Made by a program: the position numbers and the translations under genes
The notes under the pieces: generated by a model
The model's database searches: none
Told to the model about the DNA's origin: nothing
Seen by the model: the letters and a program-made list of their open reading frames with translations, nothing else
Part shown: in pieces, positions 28,670 through 37,349 of the stretch
How the letters are laid out: every line of letters begins with the position of its first letter
How positions within the stretch are numbered: the stretch's first letter is position 1
Assembly (NCBI GenBank): GCA_965248995.1
Contig: CBDFKY010000006.1
Span: forward strand, 186,001-250,000
Origin: CBDFKY01 sp965248995
Lineage (GTDB): Bacteria > Pseudomonadota > Alphaproteobacteria > Rickettsiales > UBA998
Reading direction: 5' to 3'
Length of the DNA stretch: 64,000 nt

Positions 28670-28901
28670 TGGCGCGCAGAACGGTATCCGTCAGGGCACG
28701 GGCACCGGCGCTACGCGGCGCATGATCCATCACCCCCATTTCTCCGAACATCTGACCCATCTCCAGAACAGCCAACTGCTGACGGTCATGTCCGGCCCTT
28801 TCCCGGAAAATCTCCACCTTACCGCTTAGAATGACGTAGGCGACATCGCTTTCATCCCCTTCGCAGAAAATGACTTCGCCCGTGACGAAGCGCTGCTCCA
28901 T
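28650..28901 (-). CDS. Small single-domain cyclic-nucleotide-binding-like protein
   Basis: 83 residues from the ATG at 28901. The sequence RFVTGEVIFCEGDESDVAYVILSGKVEIF then QMFGEMGVMDHAPRSAGARA matches the beta-roll and phosphate-binding cassette of the CAP/cNMP family (usual FGExALL...RsAtvrA). There is no DNA-binding domain and the N-terminal helices are missing, so it is a minimal cassette. Its start codon overlaps the stop of the adenosine kinase gene (TGATG), which suggests translational coupling. It may sense a nucleotide linked to that enzyme (inference). Confidence 0.72.
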   Translation of the reverse strand: MEQRFVTGEVIFCEGDESDVAYVILSGKVEIFRERAGHDRQQLAVLEMGQMFGEMGVMDHAPRSAGARALTDTVLRAITIEEE

Positions 28902-29884
28902 CAGGCCACCAGCGAGGCGAACGGGGTCGTGCTGCGTGCGCCGAGCTGTGCGATAATGTGCGACGCCATCGCATGTCCGGCCTGAGCGCAGGCATCCGCA
29001 GAAGCGCCTTGCAGCCACTTATGCAGAAAGCCTGCGGCGAACAGGTCACCGGCTCCCGTCGCGTCGACGATCCGCGGCACGGCTCTCGCAGAAACAAGGT
29101 GCAGGTTTCCATGGTCAAGGATCAGCGCTGGGTCGCTGCCGCGGGTAATCGCCACGGTATCGACCATTTTGCTTAAACTCACCCCACACTCTTCCAGCGT
29201 CACCCCCGGGAAAAGTGCCAGCGCTTCCTGTTCATTGGCGAACAGGAAGTCCACATGCTCCTCGATCAACCGGAGAAAATCGGCATGATGGCGGCTGACG
29301 CAAAAAACGTCCGATGCCGAGAACGCTATCTTTACCTCGCTTTGCCGGGCGATGTCGAGCGCATGGGTAATGGCGGCCTTGGCGGGTTCGGCGTCCCATA
29401 AATATCCTTCGACATAGAGCAGGCGGCTGGCGCGGATCGCTTCCGCGTCGACGTCACTTACCGTAAATTCCGAGCAGGCGCCGATATATGTATTCATGGT
29501 GCGCTCGCCGTCCGGCGTGACGCAGACGATGCAGCAGGCGGTGGGTTTGCCGCCGTGGGCGGGGTCCGTCCCGAACTCGACGCCGGAAGCGCGGATGTCC
29601 TGCGTGAACAGCTCACCCAGAGGATCTTTCGCCACCCGGCCCAGGAAGCAGGTTTTCGCGCCGAGTCCCGCCATCGCGGCGATGGTGTTGGCGGCTGACC
29701 CGCCCGAACATTCACGACTTTCTTTTAATTCCTTATGTAACGCGGCGATGGTATCCGCTTCCACCAGTTGCATGGCACCTCTGGTCATGCCATGTTGCGC
29801 TAAAAAACTATCCGGTACGAATGCCAGAATATCCACGATGGCGTTACCGATCGCGGTGATGTCGTACTGTGTGGTTTTCGTCAT
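28901..29884 (-). CDS. PfkB-family carbohydrate kinase, probable adenosine kinase
   Basis: 327 residues. It opens YDITAIGNAIVDILAFV and carries the PfkB signature 1 region GGSAANTIAAMAGLGAKTCFLGRV and signature 2 IVDATGAGDLFAAGFLHKW, with the catalytic Asp in GAGD. The MNTYIGACSEF stretch resembles bacterial adenosine/ribokinase-like enzymes annotated as adenosine kinase in alphaproteobacteria. It would phosphorylate adenosine or a related nucleoside or sugar with ATP. The downstream 83-residue cNMP-binding protein is translationally coupled to it. Confidence 0.82.
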   Translation of the reverse strand: MTKTTQYDITAIGNAIVDILAFVPDSFLAQHGMTRGAMQLVEADTIAALHKELKESRECSGGSAANTIAAMAGLGAKTCFLGRVAKDPLGELFTQDIRASGVEFGTDPAHGGKPTACCIVCVTPDGERTMNTYIGACSEFTVSDVDAEAIRASRLLYVEGYLWDAEPAKAAITHALDIARQSEVKIAFSASDVFCVSRHHADFLRLIEEHVDFLFANEQEALALFPGVTLEECGVSLSKMVDTVAITRGSDPALILDHGNLHLVSARAVPRIVDATGAGDLFAAGFLHKWLQGASADACAQAGHAMASHIIAQLGARSTTPFASLVA

Positions 29885-29971
29885 TTTACCGTCCTTGCTG
29901 TTGGAAAAACCATTACTTTATCCGCTCCTGTTAATCACGTAAAAAATGAGGCATTTTGCCCGCGGCAGTGA

Positions 29972-30000
29972 TTGCGTCCGCCCCGCTAAAGGCGTATACT
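29972..30000 (+). promoter_or_regulatory. Sigma-70-type promoter of the 6S RNA candidate
   Basis: TTGCGT (29972-29977) and TATACT (29995-30000) are separated by 17 bp. The transcript would begin near 30007, with no open reading frame following. Confidence 0.6.
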
Positions 30001-30006
30001 CCACTT

Positions 30007-30189
30007 ACTGCTGGGTGCGTCAGGCCATAACTGTCCCCTGGGCTGATAATCATGACATTGGGAGCTGTCCCTGTCCTCTACTCTGGTTCTGGACATATGG
30101 CGCCCACTTATTCACAGGAGCCTCGAGAGGCTTATCGGTCAACGGCTTTTGCGGTGAAAGGCTGCCTTCTTCGGAAGGCGGCCTTTTTT
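30007..30189 (+). ncRNA. ssrS: Probable 6S RNA
   Basis: A non-coding transcript unit with its own promoter and a terminator. The core CTGTCCCCTGGGCTGATAAT resembles the conserved arm of 6S RNA (in E. coli CAGTCCCCTGAGCCGATAT), and the 3' side TTATTCACAGGAGCC, with later CGGTCAACGGC, could form the other half of the long bulged hairpin. The size of about 150 nt before the terminator fits. 6S RNA mimics an open promoter and binds the housekeeping RNA polymerase holoenzyme in stationary phase. The call rests on motif resemblance; a covariance search would settle it. Confidence 0.6.
30160..30189 (+). terminator. Rho-independent terminator of the 6S RNA candidate
   Basis: GGCTGCCTTC and GAAGGCGGCC flank a TTCG tetraloop, followed by six T. 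One G-T wobble in a 10-bp stem. Confidence 0.85.
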
Positions 30190-30230
30190 AAATCTCTCCG
30201 GGTTAAATTTCCCGCGCCTTGAGGGATTCT

Positions 30231-30288
30231 TGTCATGTTGAGCGCAGCGAAACATCCCATGAGATCCTTCGCTACGCTCCGGATGACA
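30231..30288. repeat. Dispersed palindromic repeat, copy 1
   Basis: TGTCAT at one end and ATGACA at the other, with GAGCGCAGCGAAAC and TTCGCTACGCTCC arms inside. The same type of element (TTCGCTACGCTC, ATGACA) is at 43522-43587. This is the common intergenic repeat class ending in TGTCAT seen in many bacterial genomes. Confidence 0.65.
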
Positions 30289-30336
30289 ATACCCCGTAGC
30301 ACATTGCGGAGTGATTTATTTCGAGGCGCTTACAAA

Positions 30337-30369
30337 AAACCCCTGCATAGCGTTGCCATGCAGGGGTTT
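30337..30369 (-). terminator. Terminator of the OmpA-like gene
   Basis: AAACCCCTGCAT (30337-30348) and ATGCAGGGGTTT (30358-30369) are perfect 12-base arms. On the minus strand the stem is followed by a run of T, 19 bp beyond the stop of the OmpA-like gene. Confidence 0.85.
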
Positions 30370-30387
30370 ATTAGAGTCGGCACCCAC

Positions 30388-30993
30388 CTATTTCAGGTAT
30401 TGAAACACCACTTCCACTTTGCGGTCTTTCGCCAGGCAGGAGATCTGCTCGCTGCGTTTCAGTTTGGCAGGACACTGCGCGGTAGGGGCGCTTTTACCCA
30501 GTGCGCGGATGTCAAGAATCTGCGTGTTGATCTTGACACGGGTGCTCAGATAATCATAGACCACTTTGGCACGTTTCTTGGAAAGTTCCAGATTGTAATC
30601 CGCTCCACCGATACGGTCGGCGAATCCGGCGATACCGACGCCGTTCACCTGTTTGGAACGAACCACGTAATTGATCAGGTCGTTCAGCTTGGCGGTGGAA
30701 TCAGGCGTAAGCGTCGCTTTGTTGAAGTCGAAATACACGGTACGGGCTTCCTGGCTCGGCACGACAGCCGGAGCTACCGGAGCAGGAGCGGCGACGTGCG
30801 GAACGGGCTTCACTTCCGGCGCGCAGGGATCACCGTTCGCGTCCCATTTCGTGCGCACGCAGTTACCGAACGTGTTGGTAACGATATTCTTTCCCGTGTC
30901 GAACGCGGTATCCTTGTCGATGCCTTGGGCATCCGCGCCCGCGCAGGCAAAGCTCAGTGCTAACGCCGTAGCCGCTGCATACATTATTTTCAT
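30388..30993 (-). CDS. OmpA-family outer membrane/peptidoglycan-associated protein
   Basis: 201 residues. A signal peptide (MKIMYAAATALALSFACAGADA) is followed by a short linker rich in Pro/Val/Ala, then the OmpA C-terminal domain: VYFDFNKATLTPDSTAKLND, GIAGFADRIGGADYNLELSKKRAKVVYDYL, with the Asp and Arg that bind diaminopimelate of peptidoglycan. There is no beta-barrel, so it is probably periplasmic or peptidoglycan-associated. Four cysteines occur, two before the domain and two near the end (TAQCPAKLKRSEQISC). Monocistronic with a strong terminator. Confidence 0.85.
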   Translation of the reverse strand: MKIMYAAATALALSFACAGADAQGIDKDTAFDTGKNIVTNTFGNCVRTKWDANGDPCAPEVKPVPHVAAPAPVAPAVVPSQEARTVYFDFNKATLTPDSTAKLNDLINYVVRSKQVNGVGIAGFADRIGGADYNLELSKKRAKVVYDYLSTRVKINTQILDIRALGKSAPTAQCPAKLKRSEQISCLAKDRKVEVVFQYLK

Positions 30994-31122
30994 AGATCAC
31001 ACTCCTTGTTACTGGATAAGTTGATCTTATCACTTAGAACATCTGCAAGCGTGTTTCAAACAAAATGATGAGCAAGGGCGAAGGTACATTTTCATTTCCC
31101 GGATTTCTGTGCCATTTCTGCC

Positions 31123-33534
31123 TTAATGCGTGACGATCGTTTCATTTTCCGCGGTCGGTTTCGGCTTGAGCGGGCTTGGCAATACTTCCCATACCACCGG
31201 TACGACGGGTTCGGAAAGGGCATGGCGCAGCACCTCGTCCACGTGGCCGACCGGAATGATGGTCAATCCTTTTTTGACGTTCTCCGGGATATCTTCCAAG
31301 TCCTTCATGTTTTCCTGCGGAATCAGCACGGTTTCGATACCACCGCGCAGCGCCGCCAGCAGTTTTTCCTTCAGTCCCCCGATCGGCAGGACCCGTCCGC
31401 GAAGCGTCACTTCTCCGGTCATCGCCACCGAGCGCTTGACCGGAATGCCGGTCAGCGTCGACACCAGCGTGGTGCACATGGCGATCCCGGCAGAGGGGCC
31501 GTCTTTCGGCGTGGCGCCTTCCGGTACGTGGATATGGATTTCCTTGTCGCGCAGCATCTCCTGCGTGATGCCGAAAGCGGGGGCGCGGGAGCGTACGTAG
31601 CTGTAGGCCGCCTGTACGGATTCCTGCATGACGTCGCCCAGTTTCCCGGTGTAGGCGATCTTGCTTTTACCTGAGATCGTCACCGCTTCGATTATCAGCA
31701 GGTCACCACCGGATTCCGTGTAGGCGAGACCGGTCACCATGCCGACCAGATCTTCTTTTTCGGCCTGCCCGAACGAGAATTTCTTCACGCCAAGAAACTT
31801 GTCGATATTCTTGGCGGTGATGGCGATTTTCTTGGTGGCGACTCCTTTGGCGACCAGAATTCTGCGCACCGACTTGCGGGCGAGCGCGGCGATTTCGCGC
31901 TCCAGACTCCTTACCCCGGCTTCGCGGGTATAGTAACGGATGATATCACGCAGCGCATCGGTGGAAACCGACCATTCCGTCGCTTTCAGACCATGATCCT
32001 TAGCCTTCTTACTGATCATGTAATTTTGCGCGATATGGATCTTTTCCTCTTCCGTATAGCCCGGAATGCGGATGATTTCCATCCGGTCGAGCAACGGGCG
32101 TGGCATCCCCGCGGTGGAATTGGCGGTCGCGATGAACATCACGTCCGACAGGTCGTAATCCACTTCCAGATAATGATCGTTGAAATGCTTGTTCTGTTCC
32201 GGGTCGAGCACTTCCAGCAGGGCAGAGGACGGATCACCGCGATGGTCATGGCCGATCTTGTCGATTTCATCGAGCAGCATCAGCGGGTTGGAGGATTTTG
32301 CTTTTTTAAGCGCCTGAATCAAACGCCCCGGCATGGAACCGATATAGGTACGGCGGTGGCCGCGGACATCCGCTTCGTCCCGTACGCCTCCGAGCGAAAT
32401 CTTGATGTATTGCCGCCCGGTGGCACGCGCTATGGAGCGTGCCAGCGAAGTCTTGCCGACTCCGGGAGGGCCGACGAGGCACAGGATCGGGCCTTTCAGC
32501 ATCTTGGTGCGCTGCTGCACGGCCAGATATTCGAGGATGCGTTCCTTGACTTTCTCAAGCCCATAGTGGTCTTCATCCAGTATCTTTTCCGCACCGACGA
32601 TATCATGTGTCAGGCGTGAGCGCCGTTTCCACGGCAATGACGCCAGCCAGTCGAGATAATTGCGAATGACGGACGCCTCGGCGCTCATCGCGCTCATGGA
32701 GCGGAGTTTTTTCAACTCGCCTTTGGCTTTTTCCAAGGCTTCCTTGCTCATTTTCGCCTTGTTCAGGCGGTCTTCCAGTTCGCCGAGTTCGTCCTTGCCT
32801 TCTTCGATCTCGCCCAGTTCCTTCTGGATCGCCTTCATCTGCTCATTGAGATAATACTCGCGCTGGGTCTTCTCCATCTGGCGTTTGACGCGGCTGCGGA
32901 TGCGTTTTTCGGTATTGAGGACGCTGATTTCGCTCTCCATCAGGCCGTAGACGCATTCCATACGTTCCGTCACGTCCAGCATCTCCAGCATCCGCTGCTT
33001 GGCGGGGATGTCGATCTGGATATGCGCCGCGACCGTATCGGCGAGCGCCGAAGGATCGGTGATCTTCGTGATGGCGCTGAGCGTCTCCGGCTGGATCTTC
33101 TTGTTCAGCTTCACGTATTCCTCGAAATGCGACAGGGTCTGGCGGAACATCGCCTTCGTGTCGTTCGCGGCGCCTGCCTGCTCCTTCAGCAGTTCGGCGG
33201 TGACCTGATAATAATCCGCTTCCGAGAGCGTCTCGACGATCCGGGCGCGATGCTGACCTTCGACCAGCACTTTCACCGTGCCGTCGGGCAGGCGCAGCAG
33301 TTGCAGCACCGTGGCCACGGTTCCCACTTTATAGACGTCGTTCAGGCCGGGATTGTCTTCCGTACCGTCCTTCTGGGTGACCAGCAGGATCTGGCTTTCC
33401 TCTTTGGTGACGACGTGGTCCAGCGCCCGCACCGATTTGTCGCGCCCGACGAACAAAGGCACCACCATGCCCGGAAACACGACAATGTCACGCAGCGGCA
33501 GGACGGGAATGATGATATGGGTGGAATCGTTCAT
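31123..33534 (-). CDS. lon: ATP-dependent protease Lon
   Basis: 803 residues, full length. The N-terminal LAN domain starts HIIIPVLPLRDIVVFPGMVVPLFVGRD. The AAA+ module has Walker A GPPGVGKTSLARSIA near residue 356 and Walker B MLLDEIDKIG near 421. The protease domain carries the catalytic dyad, Ser in KDGPSAGIAM near 679 and Lys in GGLKEKLLAA near 720. It degrades misfolded and regulatory proteins in the cytoplasm. The divergent gap to the next gene holds a perfect palindrome. Confidence 0.97.
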   Translation of the reverse strand: MNDSTHIIIPVLPLRDIVVFPGMVVPLFVGRDKSVRALDHVVTKEESQILLVTQKDGTEDNPGLNDVYKVGTVATVLQLLRLPDGTVKVLVEGQHRARIVETLSEADYYQVTAELLKEQAGAANDTKAMFRQTLSHFEEYVKLNKKIQPETLSAITKITDPSALADTVAAHIQIDIPAKQRMLEMLDVTERMECVYGLMESEISVLNTEKRIRSRVKRQMEKTQREYYLNEQMKAIQKELGEIEEGKDELGELEDRLNKAKMSKEALEKAKGELKKLRSMSAMSAEASVIRNYLDWLASLPWKRRSRLTHDIVGAEKILDEDHYGLEKVKERILEYLAVQQRTKMLKGPILCLVGPPGVGKTSLARSIARATGRQYIKISLGGVRDEADVRGHRRTYIGSMPGRLIQALKKAKSSNPLMLLDEIDKIGHDHRGDPSSALLEVLDPEQNKHFNDHYLEVDYDLSDVMFIATANSTAGMPRPLLDRMEIIRIPGYTEEEKIHIAQNYMISKKAKDHGLKATEWSVSTDALRDIIRYYTREAGVRSLEREIAALARKSVRRILVAKGVATKKIAITAKNIDKFLGVKKFSFGQAEKEDLVGMVTGLAYTESGGDLLIIEAVTISGKSKIAYTGKLGDVMQESVQAAYSYVRSRAPAFGITQEMLRDKEIHIHVPEGATPKDGPSAGIAMCTTLVSTLTGIPVKRSVAMTGEVTLRGRVLPIGGLKEKLLAALRGGIETVLIPQENMKDLEDIPENVKKGLTIIPVGHVDEVLRHALSEPVVPVVWEVLPSPLKPKPTAENETIVTH

Positions 33535-33568
33535 AGGATGGACATCCGTCGTTAAACAGGTTAGTATT

Positions 33569-33589
33569 GGAAGCGTTCCGAACGCTTCC
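33569..33589. promoter_or_regulatory. Perfect palindrome between lon and a divergent prepilin gene
   Basis: GGAAGCGTTC and GAACGCTTCC (10-base arms around one base) lie 35 bp upstream of lon and 64 bp upstream of the prepilin gene. The symmetry and place suit an operator serving one or both divergent promoters. The binding protein is unknown. Confidence 0.45.
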
Positions 33590-33652
33590 GACTCATGTAA
33601 TATACATGTATTGATCGAATATAGGGACAGATTATATCATTTGCGAGCCTCT

Positions 33653-34498
33653 ATGCGAAATAATTTCCCGCTTCCTTGTCATGAGGATACTTCCTGCAGT
33701 TCTGCCGCGTTTTCGTTGCTGGAAGTCTGCATGGTGCTGACCATCGTCGGGTTGATCGCGGCGGGTATCGTCGGCGGTCAGACGCTTTTGAGCGCTTCGG
33801 AAATTCGCAATATTCCCGTGCGAGCGGAGCAGTATATTTCGGCGATCGACGGTTTTCGCCAGAAATATAACGCGCTGCCGGGCGATATGGCCAACGCGAC
33901 GCAAATATGGGGCAGGGCGGACGGCGGCACGCCGCTTTCCAGTAACTGCGCCGCCCCCGCCACCAACGTCAGTGCGACTTCACCGACCGCCACCTGCAAC
34001 GGCGACGGTGACCAGACCATCGGCCGGGTTGCGGCGCAGAACTATGAAGTGTTCCGCGTCTGGCAGCACCTGAAAGTGGGCGGTTTCATCACCGGCAACT
34101 ATACCGGAGTGGCGGGCGCGGCGGGCGCGGCGCAGGAACTGGCGGGAATCAACGTCCCCAAGGGTGAGATCGCCCAGAACAGCTATGATATCGCCTATAT
34201 CGAGGATACGGCTATTCCGGCGGCCTATTTCACCGGCCTGACCTACCGGCACGTGCTGCATTACGGTTCCGCGGTGGCCGGGAACAACGCCGCCACCGCC
34301 GCCTCCATTTCCGCCGCCGATGCATACGGTCTGGATGTCAAGGTGGATGACGGTAAGCCGGGGACCGGGAAAATGGTGACGCTCAATAATACGACGCAGT
34401 CCACGTGCGCATCCAGCAATACGGGGGCGACCGCGACGTACCAGTTGACCAATAGCATCAACAGCGACTGCACCCTTGTCTTCATCACCGGCTTTTAA
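33653..34498 (+). CDS. Type IV prepilin-like protein with Ala at the cleavage site
   Basis: 281 residues from ATG 33653. The leader of about 19 residues is followed by AAFSLLEVCMVLTIVGLIAAG; Glu is at +5, but the residue before the Phe is Ala instead of Gly, an unusual prepilin peptidase site. The next part, QKYNALPGDMANATQIWG, is shared with the prepilin at 2628-3437. The C-terminal half is rich in Ala, Thr and Gly with cysteines at the end. It is followed by hscB after 5 bp, an odd neighbour. Pilus or secretion role unknown. Confidence 0.74.
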   Translation: MRNNFPLPCHEDTSCSSAAFSLLEVCMVLTIVGLIAAGIVGGQTLLSASEIRNIPVRAEQYISAIDGFRQKYNALPGDMANATQIWGRADGGTPLSSNCAAPATNVSATSPTATCNGDGDQTIGRVAAQNYEVFRVWQHLKVGGFITGNYTGVAGAAGAAQELAGINVPKGEIAQNSYDIAYIEDTAIPAAYFTGLTYRHVLHYGSAVAGNNAATAASISAADAYGLDVKVDDGKPGTGKMVTLNNTTQSTCASSNTGATATYQLTNSINSDCTLVFITGF

Positions 34499-34503
34499 CG
34501 GAT

Positions 34504-35016
34504 ATGTCGGATTTCGGATATAGCGGGGAGAATTATTTTCTTCTGCTGGACATACCGGAGGCGGCCGATCTGGATGCCGGACGCCTGAGGGAACAGTATT
34601 TCAGCGCCCAGCGCGCCTTTCATCCCGACAAAGCCCGCAACGCGGAGGAGCGCCTGCATTTCCTGCAGCGGTCCGCTGATATCAATCGCGCTTACCAGAC
34701 GCTTAAGGAAGAAGACGGCCGCCTGTTCTACCTGCTGGCGTTGAGCGGTGTGGACGTGAGTGCGGATTCCGCCGCTTTTCCCGTGCCGCCCGTGCTGCTG
34801 ATGGAAGTGATGGAGTGGCGTGAACAGGCCGAATCGGCGGATTCCGAGGCGGAACGTCAAAGTCTGACGGAAACGTTTATTGATAAACAACGGGAGTTGC
34901 GCACTACCTGCAAAGCGGCTCTGGCGGCGGGTGACCTGCATGCCGCGACAGAGGCGGCGTTGCGTCTGCGTTACCTCAGCAAATTATTACCGCAGAAAAA
35001 CAGCGTTATGTCATGA
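34504..35016 (+). CDS. hscB: Fe-S cluster co-chaperone HscB
   Basis: 170 residues. The J-domain part is YFLLLDIPEAADLDAGRLREQYFSAQRAFHPDKARN, with HPD near residue 40, followed by SADINRAYQTLKEEDGRLFYLL, the HscB form of helices III and IV. The C-terminal helical domain binds IscU. It delivers IscU to HscA for Fe-S cluster transfer. hscA and the isc genes are not adjacent; a ferredoxin of the Isc type is at 43110-43442. Confidence 0.9.
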   Translation: MSDFGYSGENYFLLLDIPEAADLDAGRLREQYFSAQRAFHPDKARNAEERLHFLQRSADINRAYQTLKEEDGRLFYLLALSGVDVSADSAAFPVPPVLLMEVMEWREQAESADSEAERQSLTETFIDKQRELRTTCKAALAAGDLHAATEAALRLRYLSKLLPQKNSVMS

Positions 35017-35076
35017 TTTTGTCATAGCCGGGTGTTACAGTCATCCAGTCAACGCTATATGCGCAAAGGAAACCGT

Positions 35077-36342
35077 ATGCCGGCAGTCACGTCACTCAAA
35101 GAAGAACTCAACAGCCTGGGCCAGGCGGCGCAGGCGGGCGTCATCAGCCAGGAAGAGGCGATAGGCGCGGCGCAGGAACTGATCATGCAGGCACAGCAGG
35201 GACAGATGATGGCCCCTTCCGTGCCGCGGGCGCTCGATCCGGCGCTCGATTCCGTCATCGCTAAGCCTTATGAGGGCCCGGACGGGTTCGGAGGTGCGGT
35301 GGGCGGAGGTCTGCAGGAAGGCGCGAAGATGGCTATCGGCGCATTTTTCGCCAAGGCGGGGCTGGAGCACCTCGTCCCCATGCTGTATAACCATGGAACG
35401 ACTTCCAGGGAATCCGGGGATTTTATAAAGACCATAAAAAACTTCGACATAAGCACGCTTCCGGAAGATGCCAGGGCACCGATGCAGGCGGCAAAAAAAT
35501 ACCTCAAAAGCTGGCAAAACCATGAAGAAATGGGAAACCAGGCCGTTGAAGCGCTCCGCGGAGCACGCAGCGCGATGGAACAGGTGGTATCGGGCAGTCT
35601 TGTAAATGTCAGCAGTGATGGTGCGGGCGTATCCGCGATCGCTGCCGACGTGACGAAAGCTGCGGGCACTATTGCTGTGCAACATCAGGACGCATTGAAC
35701 CAGATGGCGACTGCCGCCGGCACGGTTTCGGATTCAGCCAGTCTAAATCTGTTCAGCACATTACAGCATGCAGAAAATGCCATAGAAAACATAGCGGCGA
35801 CGGAACTCAAAAATATCACCGGACACTCGAATACCATTCACGATTTAGGAAAAGAAATCGTAGATCAGGCATCGAAAGGCGCCGCTTCGCACGATGCGAT
35901 CGGTGTTCTGAATAAAGCGGAAAAAGCGGTGGAACATCGACTCGGTCAATCGTTTCAACTGAACGGGACCGCCAGAAATCTGTTGATCGGTACCGTTGCC
36001 GCAACAGCGCTGGTAGGGGCATACAAAGGCTACCGCAGCGCCGAGGAAGCCCGGCATACCCACGAGGAACTGCAACGCACCACGGCCGGTACGCGGGAGG
36101 ATTATGCCCAGCTGTATAATCAGGCTAGTGACATGGCCGCGGTAATAAACCAGCCCACCCGCGCATCGGTCATCAACGCGCCATATGCGGTAGTTCCGAG
36201 CGCCGTGATCACCGAACCGGCCGCGCAGGGACAGGGGATGCCGATCATGGCGCCCGCATCCGCTGCCAGCCGTGCGGAAATGCTGGACTATCAACGCCAG
36301 CTCGCCGCCTCGCAGGCCGGCGGCGCGCCGGTCATGAATTAG
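35077..36342 (+). CDS. Hypothetical Ala-rich protein with a possible membrane segment
   Basis: 421 residues from the ATG at 35077, chosen for the AAAGGA six bases upstream. The N-terminus is helical (LKEELNSLGQAAQAGVISQEEAI). A Gly-rich stretch with some hydrophobicity follows (FGGAVGGGLQEGAKMAIGAFF), then long Ala-rich helices. A single hydrophobic segment (LLIGTVAATALVGAYKG) lies near residue 320. The C-terminus is low in charge. No family is recognised. It lies 60 bp after hscB and may be co-transcribed. Confidence 0.6.
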   Translation: MPAVTSLKEELNSLGQAAQAGVISQEEAIGAAQELIMQAQQGQMMAPSVPRALDPALDSVIAKPYEGPDGFGGAVGGGLQEGAKMAIGAFFAKAGLEHLVPMLYNHGTTSRESGDFIKTIKNFDISTLPEDARAPMQAAKKYLKSWQNHEEMGNQAVEALRGARSAMEQVVSGSLVNVSSDGAGVSAIAADVTKAAGTIAVQHQDALNQMATAAGTVSDSASLNLFSTLQHAENAIENIAATELKNITGHSNTIHDLGKEIVDQASKGAASHDAIGVLNKAEKAVEHRLGQSFQLNGTARNLLIGTVAATALVGAYKGYRSAEEARHTHEELQRTTAGTREDYAQLYNQASDMAAVINQPTRASVINAPYAVVPSAVITEPAAQGQGMPIMAPASAASRAEMLDYQRQLAASQAGGAPVMN

Positions 36343-36446
36343 GCCGTTTCCTTATTTAAAATCTAATAAACCCTATATTTACGGTTCTGCATATTGCGGT
36401 GCGACATTACCTGTGCTATTGCCTGATAAGATTCAGGGATAGCGCG

Positions 36447-37340
36447 ATGTTGGACTGGGATAAGCTGCGAGTGTTTTATGTGGTGGCGCAGACCAAAAAC
36501 ATCACCAAGGCCGGTGAACGGCTGAACGTCAGCCAGTCGGCCATCTCCCGCCAGATCACCGGGCTGGAGGCCAGCCTGAATACGCAGTTGTTCCACCGCC
36601 GCGCCCGTGGTCTGCTGCTGACCGAGCAGGGGGAAATCCTGCTCAAGACGGTCAGTGAATTTTTCCAGAAACTGGCGCTGACCGAAAACGCCCTGATGGA
36701 AGTGGCGGACCGGCCCAAGGGAATATTGAAAGTCACCGCAACCTATTCGTTCGGGGCGACATGGCTCACTTCACAGATCAAGGAGTTCGCCGAACTGTTC
36801 CCGGACATCCGCATCGACCTGATCCTGAGCGATGAGGAACTGAATCTGAGTTTCGGGGAAGCCAACGTGGCGATACGCATGTATCCGACCAAAAGTCCGG
36901 ATCTGGTGCAACGCTCTCTGGTGGCGATCCAGAGCTCGCTGTACGCCTCCAACGATTATCTGCGCATTCACGGCGTGCCGAAGCATTTTCAGGATCTGGA
37001 GCAACACCGCATCATCACCCTGATGGAAAACGGCCAGAGCGCGCACGACCATTACAGTTGGCTGGCCCGCAGGGCGGAGCGTGAAAGCGTCAAACTGAAC
37101 GTCGCTTTCAACGTCAACAATCTGATGAGCATACTGCGGGCCGTCAAAGGCGGGATGGGCATCGCCGTGTTGCCGGATTATCTGGTGGAGCGGGCCCGCC
37201 ATGTCAGCCGCGTGCTGGAAGACGTGCAGGGCGAACCGCTGGACGCGTATCTGGTCTATCCGCTCGACATGAAGGATTCCAAACGCATCCGCGCTTTCCG
37301 TCATTTCCTGCAGCGCAAGCTGGCGGAATATACGTTTTAG
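36447..37340 (+). CDS. LysR-family transcriptional regulator
   Basis: 297 residues from ATG 36447 (MLDWDKLRVFYVVAQTKNIT). The winged helix-turn-helix (AGERLNVSQSAISRQITGLE) is at residues about 20-40. The effector domain follows with LKVTATYSFGATWLTSQIKEF and the typical VKGGMGIAVLPDYLV near residue 240. The effector is unknown. It is convergent with purA (9 bp between stops), so its target is not indicated by position. Confidence 0.9.
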   Translation: MLDWDKLRVFYVVAQTKNITKAGERLNVSQSAISRQITGLEASLNTQLFHRRARGLLLTEQGEILLKTVSEFFQKLALTENALMEVADRPKGILKVTATYSFGATWLTSQIKEFAELFPDIRIDLILSDEELNLSFGEANVAIRMYPTKSPDLVQRSLVAIQSSLYASNDYLRIHGVPKHFQDLEQHRIITLMENGQSAHDHYSWLARRAERESVKLNVAFNVNNLMSILRAVKGGMGIAVLPDYLVERARHVSRVLEDVQGEPLDAYLVYPLDMKDSKRIRAFRHFLQRKLAEYTF

Positions 37341-37349
37341 CGTAACGGT

